Source of the DNA: Limnomonas spitsbergensis
Taxonomy: Eukaryota > Chlorophyta > Chlorophyceae > Chlamydomonadales
NCBI GenBank assembly: GCA_037349105.1
Contig: JAYJMM010000100.1
Location: 1,206,001 to 1,270,000, forward strand
Direction of reading: 5' to 3'
DNA length: 64,000 nt
Of this stretch, positions 23,701-31,884 are shown one piece after another. Each line of letters opens with the position of its first letter. Position 1 is the stretch's first letter. Made by a program: the position numbers and the translations under genes. The notes beneath the pieces were generated by a model. That model made no database searches. It was not told where the DNA came from and saw nothing but the letters and a program-made list of their open reading frames with translations.

Positions 23701-26700
23701 CCCCATGCGCCCAGCACCATCCCATGGACCCTGCACCATCCCATGCACCCAGTACCACCCCATGCACCAGCACCACCCCATGCACCCAGCACCACCCCAT
23801 GCACCCAGTACCACCCCATGCACCCTGCACGACCCCATGCACCCAGCACCACCCCATGCACCCTGCACCACCCCATGCACCCAGCATCACCCCATGCACC
23901 ACCCCAAGCACCCAGCATCCCCCCTTCACCACCCCATGCACCCTGCACAACCCCATGCACCCAGCACCACCCCATGCACCCAGCACCCCTCCCATGCACC
24001 CAGCACCACCCCATGCTCCCAGCACCACCCATGCACCCAGCACCACCCCATGCGCCCAGCACCACCCTATGCACCCTGCACCCCCCCGTGCACCCTGCAC
24101 CCCCCCCCCCCCCCCCCCTATGCACATAGCACCACCCCAAGTACCCAGCACCACCCCATGCAACCTGCGCCACCCTATGCACCCGGCACCACCTCATGCA
24201 ACCAGCACCACCCCATGCACCCTGACCCCCCCCCCCCCCCCCCATGCACCCAGCACCACCCTATGCACCCAGCACCAACCCTGCACCCTGCGCCACCCCA
24301 TGCACCCAGCACCACCCCATGCACCCTGCACCACCCCATGCACCCAGCACCACTTCATGCACCCAGCACCACCCCATGCACCCAGCACCATCCCATGCAC
24401 CCAGCACCACCGCATGCACCCTGGGCGACACCGCCGATTCCTTCACCACCGCTTTCCGACCTTCGCAGATCGTTTGGAGCCGCATCGCTGATGACCTTCT
24501 GCCACTCAGGAAAGCCGAGGTGCTCAGGAAGCTGTGGAGAGAGGTGCGTGCTTGCGTTTGTTTCAGCTACAGTTCAGCTGCACTTCAGCTACAGCACAGC
24601 TACAGCATAGCCTACGGCCGTGGGGGCCCGGTGCAATAATTTTCCAGCTGCGCGGGCCACTGGCCTTAGTTTGGACCCCGTCGGCCCAGTGGTGGTCTCC
24701 AAAAATGAGTGCGGAGCATCTGTTGGGCGTCACACTGCCACACACCTCCCACCCTACCATCCCACTCACACCTCCCACCCGACCCTCCCACTCATCATTT
24801 TGAAGTCAACAACGGTGTGTGCAATCTACCTGGGTCTGGGTTCCATTCGTTTTAAGTGGCTAAGTCGGTAGCGTCAAACTGAACTTCGTGAATCTTTGGT
24901 TGTAGAGGCACTCGGTCGACCGGCGTAGAAGGTGGCAGGGCACAGATATGTAGATATCCAGGGCCCCTACACCCTTAACCCCAAACCCTACACTGGAAAG
25001 AGTGGAGGGTTTAGGGTGTAGGGGCCCTGGATATCTACATATCTTAGGGTGTCCATACCCCCTTCTCCCCCCGCCTTCATCTCTCCAGCTCATTGAAAAT
25101 GGCACACGAAACCCCAACATCCCCTCCCCCCCCTCCAACCCCTTCTCCTTCCCCACCTCTTTGCAGCTCACAGAAAATGGCACGCAAAACCGATACTCCT
25201 CGCCTCCCTCCTTCTCCCCGCCCCCTTTAACTCTGCAGCTCATTGAAATGGCACAAATCCCTACGTCCCTGCCTCACTACCTTCTCCCTCCCCCCCTCCC
25301 TTCAGCTGACGGAAAACGGCACACAAAACTCCTACGTCCCTGCCTCACCCCTTTGTCCATACCCCCTTCCCTTCAGCTGACGGAAAACGGCACACGAAAC
25401 CCCTACGTCCCCGACGCGGACGACGCAGCAGGCTCGCCCAGTACTCGCGGTGGCGTCCGAGCCGTTGCGATCGCCGCTAGCCCGCAGCCTGCGGCAGCAG
25501 CTGCCGGCCGCGCAGGCAGCTTCGTTGACATCGTTACCATGGCAGCAGCTGCAGCGGCGGCAACATCGCCGGCGGCGGACGGGCCGGCGGCGGCTGGGCC
25601 AGCGGCAGCTGCGCTGGTGGTTGTGAAACCAGATGTGAATACGCTGATGAACAATCACTTGGCACACCTGAGTAACATCCAAGGCTACAGGTGGATAAAC
25701 CCTAAATCCATGAGCATAAACCCTGGATCTAAAGCTACAGGTGGATAAACCCTAAATCCATGAGCATAAACCCTGGATATTAGGCTACAGGTAGATAAAC
25801 CCTAAATCCATGTGCATAAACCCTGGATCCAAGGCTACAGGTGGATAAACCCTAAACCCATGTGCATAAACCCTGGATCCAAGGCTATAGGTGGATAAAC
25901 CCTAAACCCATGTGCATAAACCCTGGATCTAAGGCAACAGGTACACAAACCTTCAAATTATGTGCATAAACCCTGGATCTAAGGCTACAGGTAGATAACC
26001 CTAAATACATGTACACAAACCCTGGATCTAAAGCTACAGGTGGATAAACCCTCAATCCATGTGCATAAACCCTGGATCTAAGGCTGCAGGTGGATAACCC
26101 TAAATACATGTGCACAAACCCTGGATCTAAAGCTACAGGTGGATAAACCCTCAATCCATGTGCATAAACCCTGGATCTAAGGCTGCAGGTGGATAAACCC
26201 TCAATCCATGTGCGTAAACCCTGGATCTAAGGCTGCGGGTGGATAAACCCTCAATCCATGTGCATAAACCCTGGATCTAAGGCTGCGGGTGGATAAACCC
26301 TCAATCCATGTGCATAAACCCTGGATCCAAGGCTGCGGGTGGATAAACCCTCAATCCATGTGCATAAACCCTGGATCCAAGGCTGCGGGTGGATAAACCC
26401 TCAATCCATGTGCATAAACCCTGGATCTACGGCTGCGGGTGGATAAACCCTCAATCCATGTGCATAAACCCTGGATCTAAGGCTGCAGGTGGATAAACCC
26501 TCAATCCATGTGCATAAACCCTGGATCTAAGGCTGCAGGTGGATAAACCCTCAATCCATGTGCATAAACCCTGGATCCAAGGCTGCGGGTGGATAAACCC
26601 TCAATCCATGTGCATAAACCCTGGATCCAAGGCTGCGGGTGGATAAACCCTCAATCCATGTGCATAAACCCTGGATCCAAGGCTGCGGGTGGATAAACCC

Positions 26701-29700
26701 TCAATCCATGTGCATAAACCCTGGATCTAAGGCTGCGGGTGGATAAACCCTCAATCCATGTGCATAAACCCTGGATCTAAGGCTGCGGGTGGATAAACCC
26801 TCAATCCATGTGCACAAACCCTGGATCTAAGGCTGCGGGTGGATAAACCCTCAATCCATGTGCATAAACCCTGGATCCAAGGCTACAGGTGGATAAAACC
26901 TAGCCCTGGATCCAGCAGGGGGGAAAACCTTCAATTGGTAACCCTGGATCCCAGTATGCAGGGGGGTGAACCCTTCATCCCATGCCCTGAACTCTGGATC
27001 TGAGTCGGCAGGTGGATGAAAAGGTCACACTTACATGTCAAAGTCTAGGGCTGGCACTGTTGGCAGTGGGCCTTACTAAGCTTTCTCTTCCTGCCCCCCC
27101 CCCACCCTCCCCTCCTTCTCCCCTTTCTCCTCACCCCATTCCCCCTCTCCTTCTCCCCTTGCTCCTCACCCCCCTCTCCATTCCAGTCCTCATTCCCATC
27201 TCCATCCCCTCACCCCATCCTCATTCCCCTTCTCACCCACATCCCTCTTTCTTCAGACCCCCCCCCTCATCCCCGCCCTAACCTTTGTCTCTTCTAGCCT
27301 CCTCACCCCGCCCCCCCTCCCTTCCTCCCCCTCCCCCTCCGCGTCCTCCCCCTCCGCGTCCTCCCCCTCCTCATTCCTTTCTCTTCTGGCCTCCTTATCC
27401 CCCTCTCCCCCTCCCCTCCCCGTCCCCATCCCCTCCTCTTCCCTCCCCATAATCCCTTTCTCTTCTGGCCTCCTCCCCCACCTCATCCCTTTCATTTCTG
27501 GCCTCCCCCTCCCCCTCCCCCTCCCCCTCCTCCTCCGTCTCCTCCTTCTCCTCATCCCTTTCTCTTCTGGCCTCCCCCCCTCCCCTTCCTCCTCCTCCTC
27601 CCCCTCCTCCTCCCTTGGACGACACCCTGCACCCCACTGGACACCCACCTCTTGCGTGCAACCGCAGGAAAAGCTTGCCTTTCAAGACTCGGGCCCGGCG
27701 CACCCAACGTGAAGCAGATGCAGCTGAAGCAGGTATGACAAAAATGGGATAAAGGGGGAAAAGGGGGGGAAAGGGGGGGAAAGGGGGGCAGAAAGGGGGA
27801 ATGGGGGTAAGGGGGGGAAAAGGGGGGGAGGGAAGGATAAGTATCGAAGTTTGTCTGATGCATACTAAAATAAACTGAAATAAATCCCGATTCCTAAATC
27901 CTGACCCTAAATTCTGAACTCATACTCTTTACCCCGTTTTGCTGTTTGTGGTTACTGGTATGTGGTCATGCTAGGTCAATTGATGTTGCACCCCCCCCTC
28001 CCTCTTTTAGCAGAGAGGGTAAGGAACGAGAACTTCGAACAGATCTTCGCCGCCGCGGGGACTGCCGCCGCCGTTGAGCAGTACCAGGCTCACGTCCTCG
28101 CGCAGCAACAACAGCAACAACAGCAACAACAACAACAACAGCAGCAACAACAGCAGGTTTTGAACAGGCGGAAGCGGCCGCGCGCCGACAAGGGAGGCGG
28201 CAGCAGCGGCACCGCCATAGCAGGCGCCCTCGGGCCAGCCAGCAGCAGCGGCCGAGCCGCCTTCAGGCGGTATACGCCCAGCAGGCGTCATGCGGTCGAG
28301 GAGGCTAGCAATGGCGGTGGCGGTGGATCGTTCTACGCTGGGCTGGCCGGAGGCCATGGGGCCTGGGACGGCGCCGCCACCGCCGCGCCGGCCCTGGGGA
28401 ACGAGCTCAATACGGCTTTCGCAAACGCCCTGCTCGCGGCGGCAGCTGCGGCGCCGCAGCTTGGGCTGCAGCACCCAGGAGCGGTTGCCGGCGGGCGGTT
28501 GCCAGAGGGCGGAACAGATGCCTGGCAGGCCCTCGACGATTCGGGCCTGCAGTATGACAGGTCTCTGGGTGCGACGAGCCTGCAACTGCGCCCATACGCC
28601 GCCGCCCTCGGCCAACCGAACCACAACGCCGCTGTCCAGCTCCCTGTCAGCTTTTCGCGGCCGGACTGGTCAGCATGGTCCGGGGCGTCTGTTGGTTTCG
28701 GAGCCAACACTGCTTACGTGGAGGAGTGTGTCCCGAACGACGAAGACGATCGCGGGGAGGACGTGGCGGGGGCGCCCGCCGGCCCCTCCGCCGCGGCCGC
28801 CGTGGGAGGGAGCCTCTCGGCAGCGCTGTGCCCTGCTGGCGGAGGAGGAGGCAGCTTCGTCGGCAGCAGGACGCAGCATCAGCAGGTGGAGCTGCGTGGG
28901 CGGGCGCCGTCGGGCTTCCAGCCGCCGGCTAGGCAGAGCTCTCTGCATTCAAGCATGCAGCAGCCGATTCAGGAATGGGGCCGAGGGCATCGGCATGGGC
29001 AGCCGGCAGGGCCTGCGGCACACGGTGGGCAGCCGGCACCCGGCCTCAGACCAGATCAGCAACAACAGCAACAACAGCAGCAGCAGCGGACGTCCTCTTC
29101 TTCTGCTCGCCGTGCGCTTTCATTTGCATCGGGTCAGCAACGGGTTGCAGAACCTGGGGCGCAGCAGCAGCAACAGACGCAGCAGCAGCCACATCTGAGC
29201 TATCATGATACGCAGCAGGCGGCACTCGCGGGGTACCATCACCACCATCATCACCACCACCACCACCACCCGGCCGCCTACCAGCCCCTGCAGCGTAGCC
29301 CGTCGGCGAGCGCTTCCATGGGGAGGCCGGGGAAACAGAATTCGACTGGAGGAGGAGGAGGAGGAGGGGGTGGAGGAGGAGGAGGGTATAGGGCTGTGGA
29401 TGCAGGTTGGAGTGACGCGGAGGACCGCACTATCCTCCGGACCGTGCTGAATATGGTGCGTTTTTAATTTGTAGTGGCTAAACACATTTGGGCCCTGGTC
29501 GAACAGGCTGGTCGAAGAGGCTGGTCGAAGAGGCTGGACGAAGAGGCTGGTCGAACAGGCTGGTCGAACAGGCTGGTCGATGAGGCTGGTCGAAGAGGCT
29601 GGTCGAAGAGGCTGGTCGAACAGGCTGGTCGAAGAGGCTGGTCGAACAGGCTGGTCGAACAGGCTGGCCGCAAAGGCTGGTCGAACAGGCTGGTCGAACA

Positions 29701-30709
29701 GGCTGGTCGCAAAGGCCCTGGTCAAAAAGGCTGGTCGAACAGGCTGGTCGAAGAGGCTGGTCGCAAAGGCCCTGGTCGAAAAGGCTGGTCGAAGAGGCTG
29801 GTCGAACAGGCTGGTCGCTAAGGTTGGTCGAAGAGGCTGGTCGAACAGGCTGGTCGCAAAGGCCCTGGTCGAAAAGGCTGGTCGAAGAGGCTGGTCGATG
29901 AGGCTGGTCGAACAGGCTGGTCGCAAAGGCCCTGGTCGAAAAGGCTGGTCGAAGACGCTGGTCGAAAAGGCTGGTCGAAACGGCCCTGGTCGAAAAGACT
30001 TTTCACCGCTGGGCCCTGGTCGAAAAGGTGCCCAACTGTCTGGTTAAAGTCTGAGGAGAAGACGAGAAATAGGGTGTCTCTTGGGGCTGATGGCTAGGGT
30101 TTTGGGACTAAGGGAGAAGGTCGGGGTTTAGGGGTAGGCTCAGGGTCAGGGTGTCTTAGGGCTGAGGGGAGCATGTTAGGGCTGAGGGGAGCGGGTTAGG
30201 GCCCACTTTCACCCTGCCTCCGGACCAGACCCCATTGGCCACTCTGCACTATGCGCGTGCCTCACTGCCTCTCCGATCTTAAGGTCTTAAGATCTTGACC
30301 CTGAATCTGAAGATCTACAGATCTTAACCCTTCAAAGATGGTGTGCCCGTTGATCTGGTGTACCGGCAACGTCACTCCTTTGTTCGGTGTCACACTTGTT
30401 GTGTCGTTTCACACTTTGTTCTGTGTGCGCTTGTAGGGCTCCCTCGGACCAGACACGTACCAGGCGATCCTGAGAGAGTTGAATCGTGCCAGGCCTGCAA
30501 CCTCCGTCTCTCCGCCGCTGCCCGCCGCTTCTGCGATAGAGCCCCGGGCGGCACCGCCCGGGCTTCCGCAGCATCAGCAGCTGCAGCAGTCGGCGACGAC
30601 GGTGTCCAGCGGAAGCGGTGTGGCCAGCCTGTTGGCCGCCGTCGAGCTGCGTTGTGCTGAGCTGTTCGCGAGAGCGTCAGAGGTGGCCGCCTCGACGGCA
30701 GGTCAATGA
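2757..30709 (+). CDS. GON4L: GON4L-like (Gon4/YY1AP family) nuclear regulator, 20 exons
   Basis: Exons: 2757-2958, 4846-5072, 7487-7791, 8524-8593, 9795-9854, 10629-10838, 11782-12015, 13535-13621, 14418-14755, 16716-16812, 17974-18096, 18754-18844, 20491-20561, 21521-21646, 23250-23318, 24469-24543, 25377-25690, 27668-27732, 28011-29455, 30437-30709. All introns are GT-AG, phases agree throughout and the total is 4,482 nt (1,493 residues). The order of features fits the Gon4 family: acidic N-terminus (about 1-143); TRAQVSLRDMSMEELE (about 246-261); LWEEFLQ with an acidic EYD segment (about 282-310); YLHAQLVAQLY and AKNARQMLLTLGQ (438-475); the SANT-like segment WSPGEDELLALG-IRRFG (about 671-687) with MRQKN; a second helical unit ending LRKLWRE (795); and a C-terminal WSDAEDRTIL SANT-like segment (about 1388). 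Homologues act in chromatin-linked transcription control. Exon 19 holds polyQ, polyH and polyG. The first exon and the stop in exon 20 are the least certain parts. Confidence 0.8.
4331..4453 (-). mobile_element. MITE-like element, copy 1 (intron 1 of GON4L-like gene)
   Basis: Bounded by 13-bp perfect terminal inverted repeats, 'tttgccttccctc' at 4331-4343 and 'gagggaaggcaaa' at 4441-4453, about 123 bp in all with an AT-rich interior. Its reverse complement aligns with copy 2 at 14169-14337: both have 'gttt' then 'gagg/gagt' then 'gatccatg' soon after the repeat. No target-site duplication was obvious and no coding capacity is present, so this is a non-autonomous element. Confidence 0.75.
5305..5590. 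repeat. 21-bp minisatellite in intron 2
   Basis: About 13 tandem units close to 'gtgtggatcaggggatccct'. It lies between exons 2 and 3 of the GON4L-like gene. The long open frames across it are by-products of a unit length divisible by three. Confidence 0.85.
5966..6360. repeat. 8-bp minisatellite (CCCCTCGG)n in intron 2
   Basis: Nearly perfect array of an 8-bp unit, about 35 identical copies followed by variants with 'cccctccg' and 'cccctctg'. Because 24 bp equals three units, every frame reads as a PLGPSAPR-type repeat on one strand and GRGAEGPR on the other; these are not genes. Confidence 0.9.
6380..6770. repeat. Tandem repeat of about 140 bp, roughly three units
   Basis: Units start near 6405, 6550 and 6690 and share 'ggggctatctgcgcagcac' and 'cagtgcagctcctct'. 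Each contains 'gcgcag', so they may be decayed acceptor-type copies, but the matching exon is not clear. Confidence 0.6.
6890..7345. repeat. C-rich minisatellite, about 25-bp unit, upstream of exon 3
   Basis: Many units of the form 'cagtcctgcccctctctg' plus a C tract. Each unit supplies a polypyrimidine run followed by CAG, just like an acceptor. It ends about 140 bp before the exon 3 acceptor at 7486. Confidence 0.8.
8050..8523 (+). repeat. Acceptor-plus-exon array upstream of exon 4
   Basis: Five tandem units of about 93 bp precede the used copy at 8524. Each has 'ctgccacag' (or 'ctggcgcag'), then 'acgtacgcgcgcccaggtg', then most of exon 4, then telomere-like 'aaccctaaaccctaaaccc'. Only the last copy (exon 4) reaches a functional-looking donor, GAGGAG followed by gtaggg. 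The earlier copies lose the donor because telomere-like sequence interrupts them. Confidence 0.85.
8594..9330 (+). repeat. Donor-side array downstream of exon 4
   Basis: About five degenerate units of roughly 140 bp. Each repeats the 3' half of exon 4 and its donor, for example near 8704-8745 ('gaggagctgaaaatagtgct' then 'caacaggtagg') and again near 8840, 8985 and 9130. The spacer carries 'ggatttggggattcagggtt'. Confidence 0.8.
10180..10628 (+). repeat. Acceptor-side decayed copies and short repeats before exon 6
   Basis: Contains 'gacttgaagagaatggcaag' near 10341, which mirrors the start of exon 6 ('ggtctagttgagaatggcga'). Around it are repeated 'aaggtatgaacaacctgttc' and 'tttccaaccactatcacccc' units. 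Confidence 0.5.
11010..11445 (+). repeat. Donor-side array downstream of exon 6
   Basis: Three to four units of about 120 bp repeat the exon 6 end. In the exon it reads 'gacgccgggatggggagag' followed by gtgag; copies near 11041, 11161 and 11281 read 'gacgccggtatg' then 'gcgagg' with GT kept. Confidence 0.8.
11600..11781 (+). repeat. Acceptor-side duplicate of exon 7 start
   Basis: The stretch 11623-11665 ('ccggccgacgtcagcgaggg' and following) is a near copy of 11766-11810, which spans the exon 7 acceptor 'gacgtcag' and first codons. A second acceptor CAG is therefore present about 145 bp upstream of the used one. Confidence 0.75.
12016..13035 (+). repeat. Donor-side array downstream of exon 7 (at least 6 units)
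   Basis: Units of roughly 120-170 bp each contain 'cagcagctgcagcagctgta', the exon 7 end, followed by GT, for example near 12150, 12315, 12450, 12590 and 12860. The spacer 'gccacctttggcaccgc' with 'gggctgactgggtgcaaaac' is also shared. Read on the other strand it gives long spurious frames. Confidence 0.85.
13440..13490. repeat. Interstitial telomere-like repeats
   Basis: A run of CCCTAAA-type heptamers just upstream of the exon 8 acceptor. Similar short runs occur near 8100-8500, 17600, 41820-42160, 62370-62490 and 62850-62905. Confidence 0.8.
14169..14337 (+). mobile_element. MITE-like element, copy 2 (intron 8 of GON4L-like gene)
   Basis: Same 13-bp inverted termini as copy 1: 'tttgccttccctc' at 14169-14181 and 'gagggaaggcaaa' at 14325-14337. 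It is about 169 bp, AT-rich and in the opposite orientation. Flanking 'gatttg' and 'caaatc' extend the terminal symmetry slightly. Confidence 0.75.
14756..15245 (+). repeat. Donor-side array downstream of exon 9
   Basis: Four to five units of about 100 bp repeat the exon 9 end, 'ctggccgacgttcg' followed by gtaagt. Copies near 14840, 14935, 15030, 15120 and 15230 read like 'ctggctgatatccg' followed by GTGAG. The spacer carries 'cccacctttttggtgggct', a short palindrome. Confidence 0.85.
15280..15925 (+). repeat. Acceptor-type array upstream of exon 10
   Basis: At least four units of about 84 bp: 'gtgacacccccaccaggagt' then 'acgttacatatcatggcata'. The 'ccaccaggagt' core resembles the exon 10 acceptor 'ctccaggagt', so these are probably old acceptor duplicates. 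Confidence 0.7.
16311..16715 (+). repeat. Acceptor duplicate plus 32-bp minisatellite before exon 10
   Basis: The stretch 16311-16345 duplicates the exon 10 acceptor and first 28 bases exactly ('ctccaggagtgtgttggatg' onward). Between it and the used copy at 16716 is an array of about 32 bp units, 'tttttcatgtcctgcgttct' plus 'gtgtccttgtcc'. The duplication has captured the array between two identical acceptors. Confidence 0.85.
16813..17000 (+). repeat. Donor-side array, 31-bp unit, downstream of exon 10
   Basis: Six to seven near-identical units, 'gactagcctatgcaggtagg' plus 'cgccttatgag'. Each reproduces the exon 10 end 'gactcgcccatgcag' with its gtaggc donor, so each unit offers a consensus-like 5' splice site. 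Confidence 0.9.
17840..17973 (+). repeat. Acceptor duplicate upstream of exon 11
   Basis: The stretch 17847-17885 ('cttgacgtacggcctgcgac' then 'aggagctgat') copies 17950-17990, the exon 11 acceptor and first codons. Confidence 0.75.
18845..20140 (+). repeat. Donor-side array downstream of SANT exon 12 (about 12 units)
   Basis: Degenerate units of about 70-150 bp repeat the exon 12 end 'gatgagctgctggcactgg' followed by gtgag. The copy near 19125-19148 is identical; others near 19220, 19305, 19550, 19730 and 19815 keep GT. Spacers carry 'agatccggatccaaaag' blocks. Read through, the units would encode variants of DELLALG. Confidence 0.85.
19835..19878. repeat. Perfect 19-bp inverted repeat
   Basis: 'ggtgagtgcgcaagagtga' at 19835-19853 is followed after a 6-nt loop by its exact reverse complement at 19860-19878. 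It is built on one of the duplicated splice donors, so it also creates an antisense copy of the donor. Confidence 0.9.
20562..21240 (+). repeat. Donor-side array downstream of exon 13
   Basis: Four units of about 145 bp. The exon 13 end 'cgcaccgagcagcag' with gtggat is echoed near 20692, 20838, 20985 and 21160 as 'cgcattgagcagcaggagca' or 'cgcaccgagcagcaggtgca'. Shared spacer 'ttggaagccggatgcaggta'. Confidence 0.85.
21381..21458. repeat. Long hairpin, 34-35 bp arms
   Basis: 'gaggatgcggcagggtcccc' continuing to 'cagct' at 21381-21414 is the reverse complement of 21424-21458 apart from one extra base in the A/T run, with a loop of about 9 nt. It lies in intron 13 of the GON4L-like gene. Confidence 0.9.
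21760..21900. repeat. About 36-bp minisatellite in intron 14
   Basis: Four units of 'ggcccaccacggctgtgggc' plus 'ttgccatccagcgtggca'. Confidence 0.85.
22660..23249 (+). repeat. Acceptor-side array upstream of exon 15
   Basis: Three upstream copies of the exon 15 acceptor, 'gcagatccagcaagggctg' or close, near 22674, 23094 and 23177, before the used one at 23250. Shared upstream sequence 'catttgctgttctggtg' marks the unit. Confidence 0.85.
23399..23431. repeat. 13-bp inverted repeat
   Basis: 'aattctcgtatgg' at 23399-23411 pairs with 'ccatacgagaatt' at 23419-23431 with a 7-nt loop. Confidence 0.8.
23525..24425. repeat. 19-bp minisatellite in intron 15
   Basis: About 45 units close to 'caccaccccatgcacccag', with a few C-runs. 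It lies between exons 15 and 16. Long frames on both strands (HHPMHPAPP and GAGCMGW types) are artefacts. Confidence 0.9.
24944..25044. repeat. Long hairpin, about 31-bp perfect arms
   Basis: Left arm 24944-24974 starting 'agatatgtagatatccaggg' is the reverse complement of 25014-25044. The interior also partly pairs ('aaccctacact' with 'agtggagggtt'), giving a foldback of about 100 nt that contains telomere-like sequence. Confidence 0.9.
25080..25376 (+). repeat. Acceptor-side array upstream of exon 17
   Basis: Four copies of the exon 17 acceptor and start ('cagctgacggaaaacggcac') precede the used one, near 25087, 25165, 25236 and 25303. Each has a C/T-rich tract then 'cagct', 'gaaaatggcac' or similar. 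Unit about 75 bp. Confidence 0.9.
25691..26900 (+). repeat. Donor-side 50-bp satellite downstream of exon 17
   Basis: About 24 units of 50 bp. The first is continuous with the exon end: 'ggctacag' is the exon 17 end and 'gtggataaacc' its donor. The typical unit is 'ggctgcgggtggataaaccc' followed by 'tcaatccatgtgcataaacc' and 'ctggatctaa'. Units near exon 17 keep 'acag|gtgg'; distal ones have 'gcgg|gtgg' or 'gcag|gtgg'. Confidence 0.95.
27085..27625. repeat. Pyrimidine-rich low-complexity tract
   Basis: A C/T tract of roughly 540 bp in intron 17 with repeats of 'atccctttctcttctggcct'. Reverse frames are poly-E/G/R artefacts. It lies upstream of the exon 18 acceptor. Confidence 0.8.
29490..30040. 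repeat. 13-bp minisatellite in intron 19
   Basis: About 40 units of 'ggctggtcgaaca' or 'ggctggtcgaaga', with variants 'ggccctggtcgaaaa'. No resemblance to the flanking exon ends, so this array is not junction-derived. Confidence 0.9.
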
Positions 30710-31680
30710 CGTTAGTCGGCATTACAATGCCGTCCCTGATGTTGCATCTCTGGGCTTGAAGCAGGGTCAAACGGGTTTGCACTGCTCTCAACACCTCTAG
30801 GCCATGCTTGAAAAGACTTGGCCGTGATTGGGCGTCGATCTGTTTGGTTGGATCTGGTTGGATCTGGTCTGTGGTTGGATCTGTCTGTATGGAAAACAAA
30901 AGGAAGACGAGAATGAAAGAGAGGGATGCAAGAAAAAGGGCCGAAAACAAAAGGAGGTCGGAACCACACGGGTGTGACGGCACCACAACTACCAAAGTGG
31001 AATTCCGGAGCCGATCATCCGTGGGAATCCCATGGGAGCCGATGCCTAGGGAAGGCTGAGTGACTGGTTCCATTGTCGGAATGATTCCATTGCCTGCAAG
31101 GGATATGAAACGTGTCATGACGTATGATTACTCTGCCAGGCATTTTTAGTCAGCGAATCACAAATTTGGCAAACATGACGGGATTCCAGACGTTGCTAGA
31201 TGTTGATCCCCTGATATTGTGGAATGCACCGCTCTAGATGCGGGCTCGTTATGGTGTGATGTACCTATTTTGGTTTCCTAAAAACCAAGATTTTGCTTTT
31301 TATTTATGAGTGGTTACAGGTACTATGATGTACATCACCAGTGCAAACCTACTCCAATCACAAAGAGCAAGCCGGTATTATGGTGGGGATATGTAATTCT
31401 GAAAAGCGAGGAGTTGACGTAAGCATTGCACAATCAACATAGGCACGTCATGGTTTTACCCCCCCCCGCACACACGTCTTGGTCTTCAATGAATCATGTA
31501 TGGTTTACCCCCCTCCCTCGCGCAGCTCAAGTTTCTGATATTCAGTGCCGAAAAAACTACTCCGCGCACCCCCAACAATAATTGTTCATTATTATTCTGT
31601 CGCGCACGACTCCGCGCATAATTAATAAAACGCATAGGTAGGCGGTGAGTGAGGGGTTTGGGCATGTGGAACGTTTGGGA
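30710..31680. other. Probable 3' region of GON4L-like gene, no gene seen
   Basis: I see no coding exon here. A TGTAA at about 31394 could serve as an algal-type polyadenylation signal for the upstream gene. AT-rich stretches near 31250-31640 carry short repeated 'ccgcgca' and 'ttattatt' words. Confidence 0.35.
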
Positions 31681-31687
31681 AGGTGTA

Positions 31688-31770
31688 TGTCAATGACGTG
31701 ACACCTCTGGGCCCTGCTCAAAAAGGCTCGGCCGCGTGGGCACCTAACTTCAGGATTGGGAGGAAAGACC
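31688..31770 (-). repeat. Dispersed LINE-tail-like repeat, copy C
   Basis: 'gtcaatgacgtgacacctct' then 'gggccctgctcaaaaaggct' and 'cggccgcgtgggcaccta'. On the minus strand it lies directly 3' of the reverse-transcriptase remnant (31885-32520), the key clue that this repeat is the 3' end of a non-LTR element. The TGTAA core is mutated here (TGTCA). Confidence 0.75.
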
Positions 31771-31884
31771 GAAACAAACAGCAGGGGGGAAAAAGGAGGA
31801 AAAGTTGGCTAGACCGATACAATGAAGTGACAGACAAAAGGCTGGAAAAGAAAGACAAAGGAAGTCCTAGCCATTGAAAAACGT

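Noticed and set aside
23686..24129. Possible CRISPR-like array of regular repeats
   Set aside because: Repeats have no spacers of independent sequence; this is a simple minisatellite in a eukaryotic intron. The same holds for the 50-bp and 40-bp arrays.
23450..24610. His/Pro- and Gly/Trp-rich frames of 200-350 codons on both strands
   Set aside because: Artefact of a 19-bp repeat: three units equal 57 bp, so all frames stay open.
29120..30047. RGWSNRLVEQAG and RPACSTSLFDQP repeat proteins
   Set aside because: Translation of a 13-bp minisatellite in intron 19; no start context or splice support.
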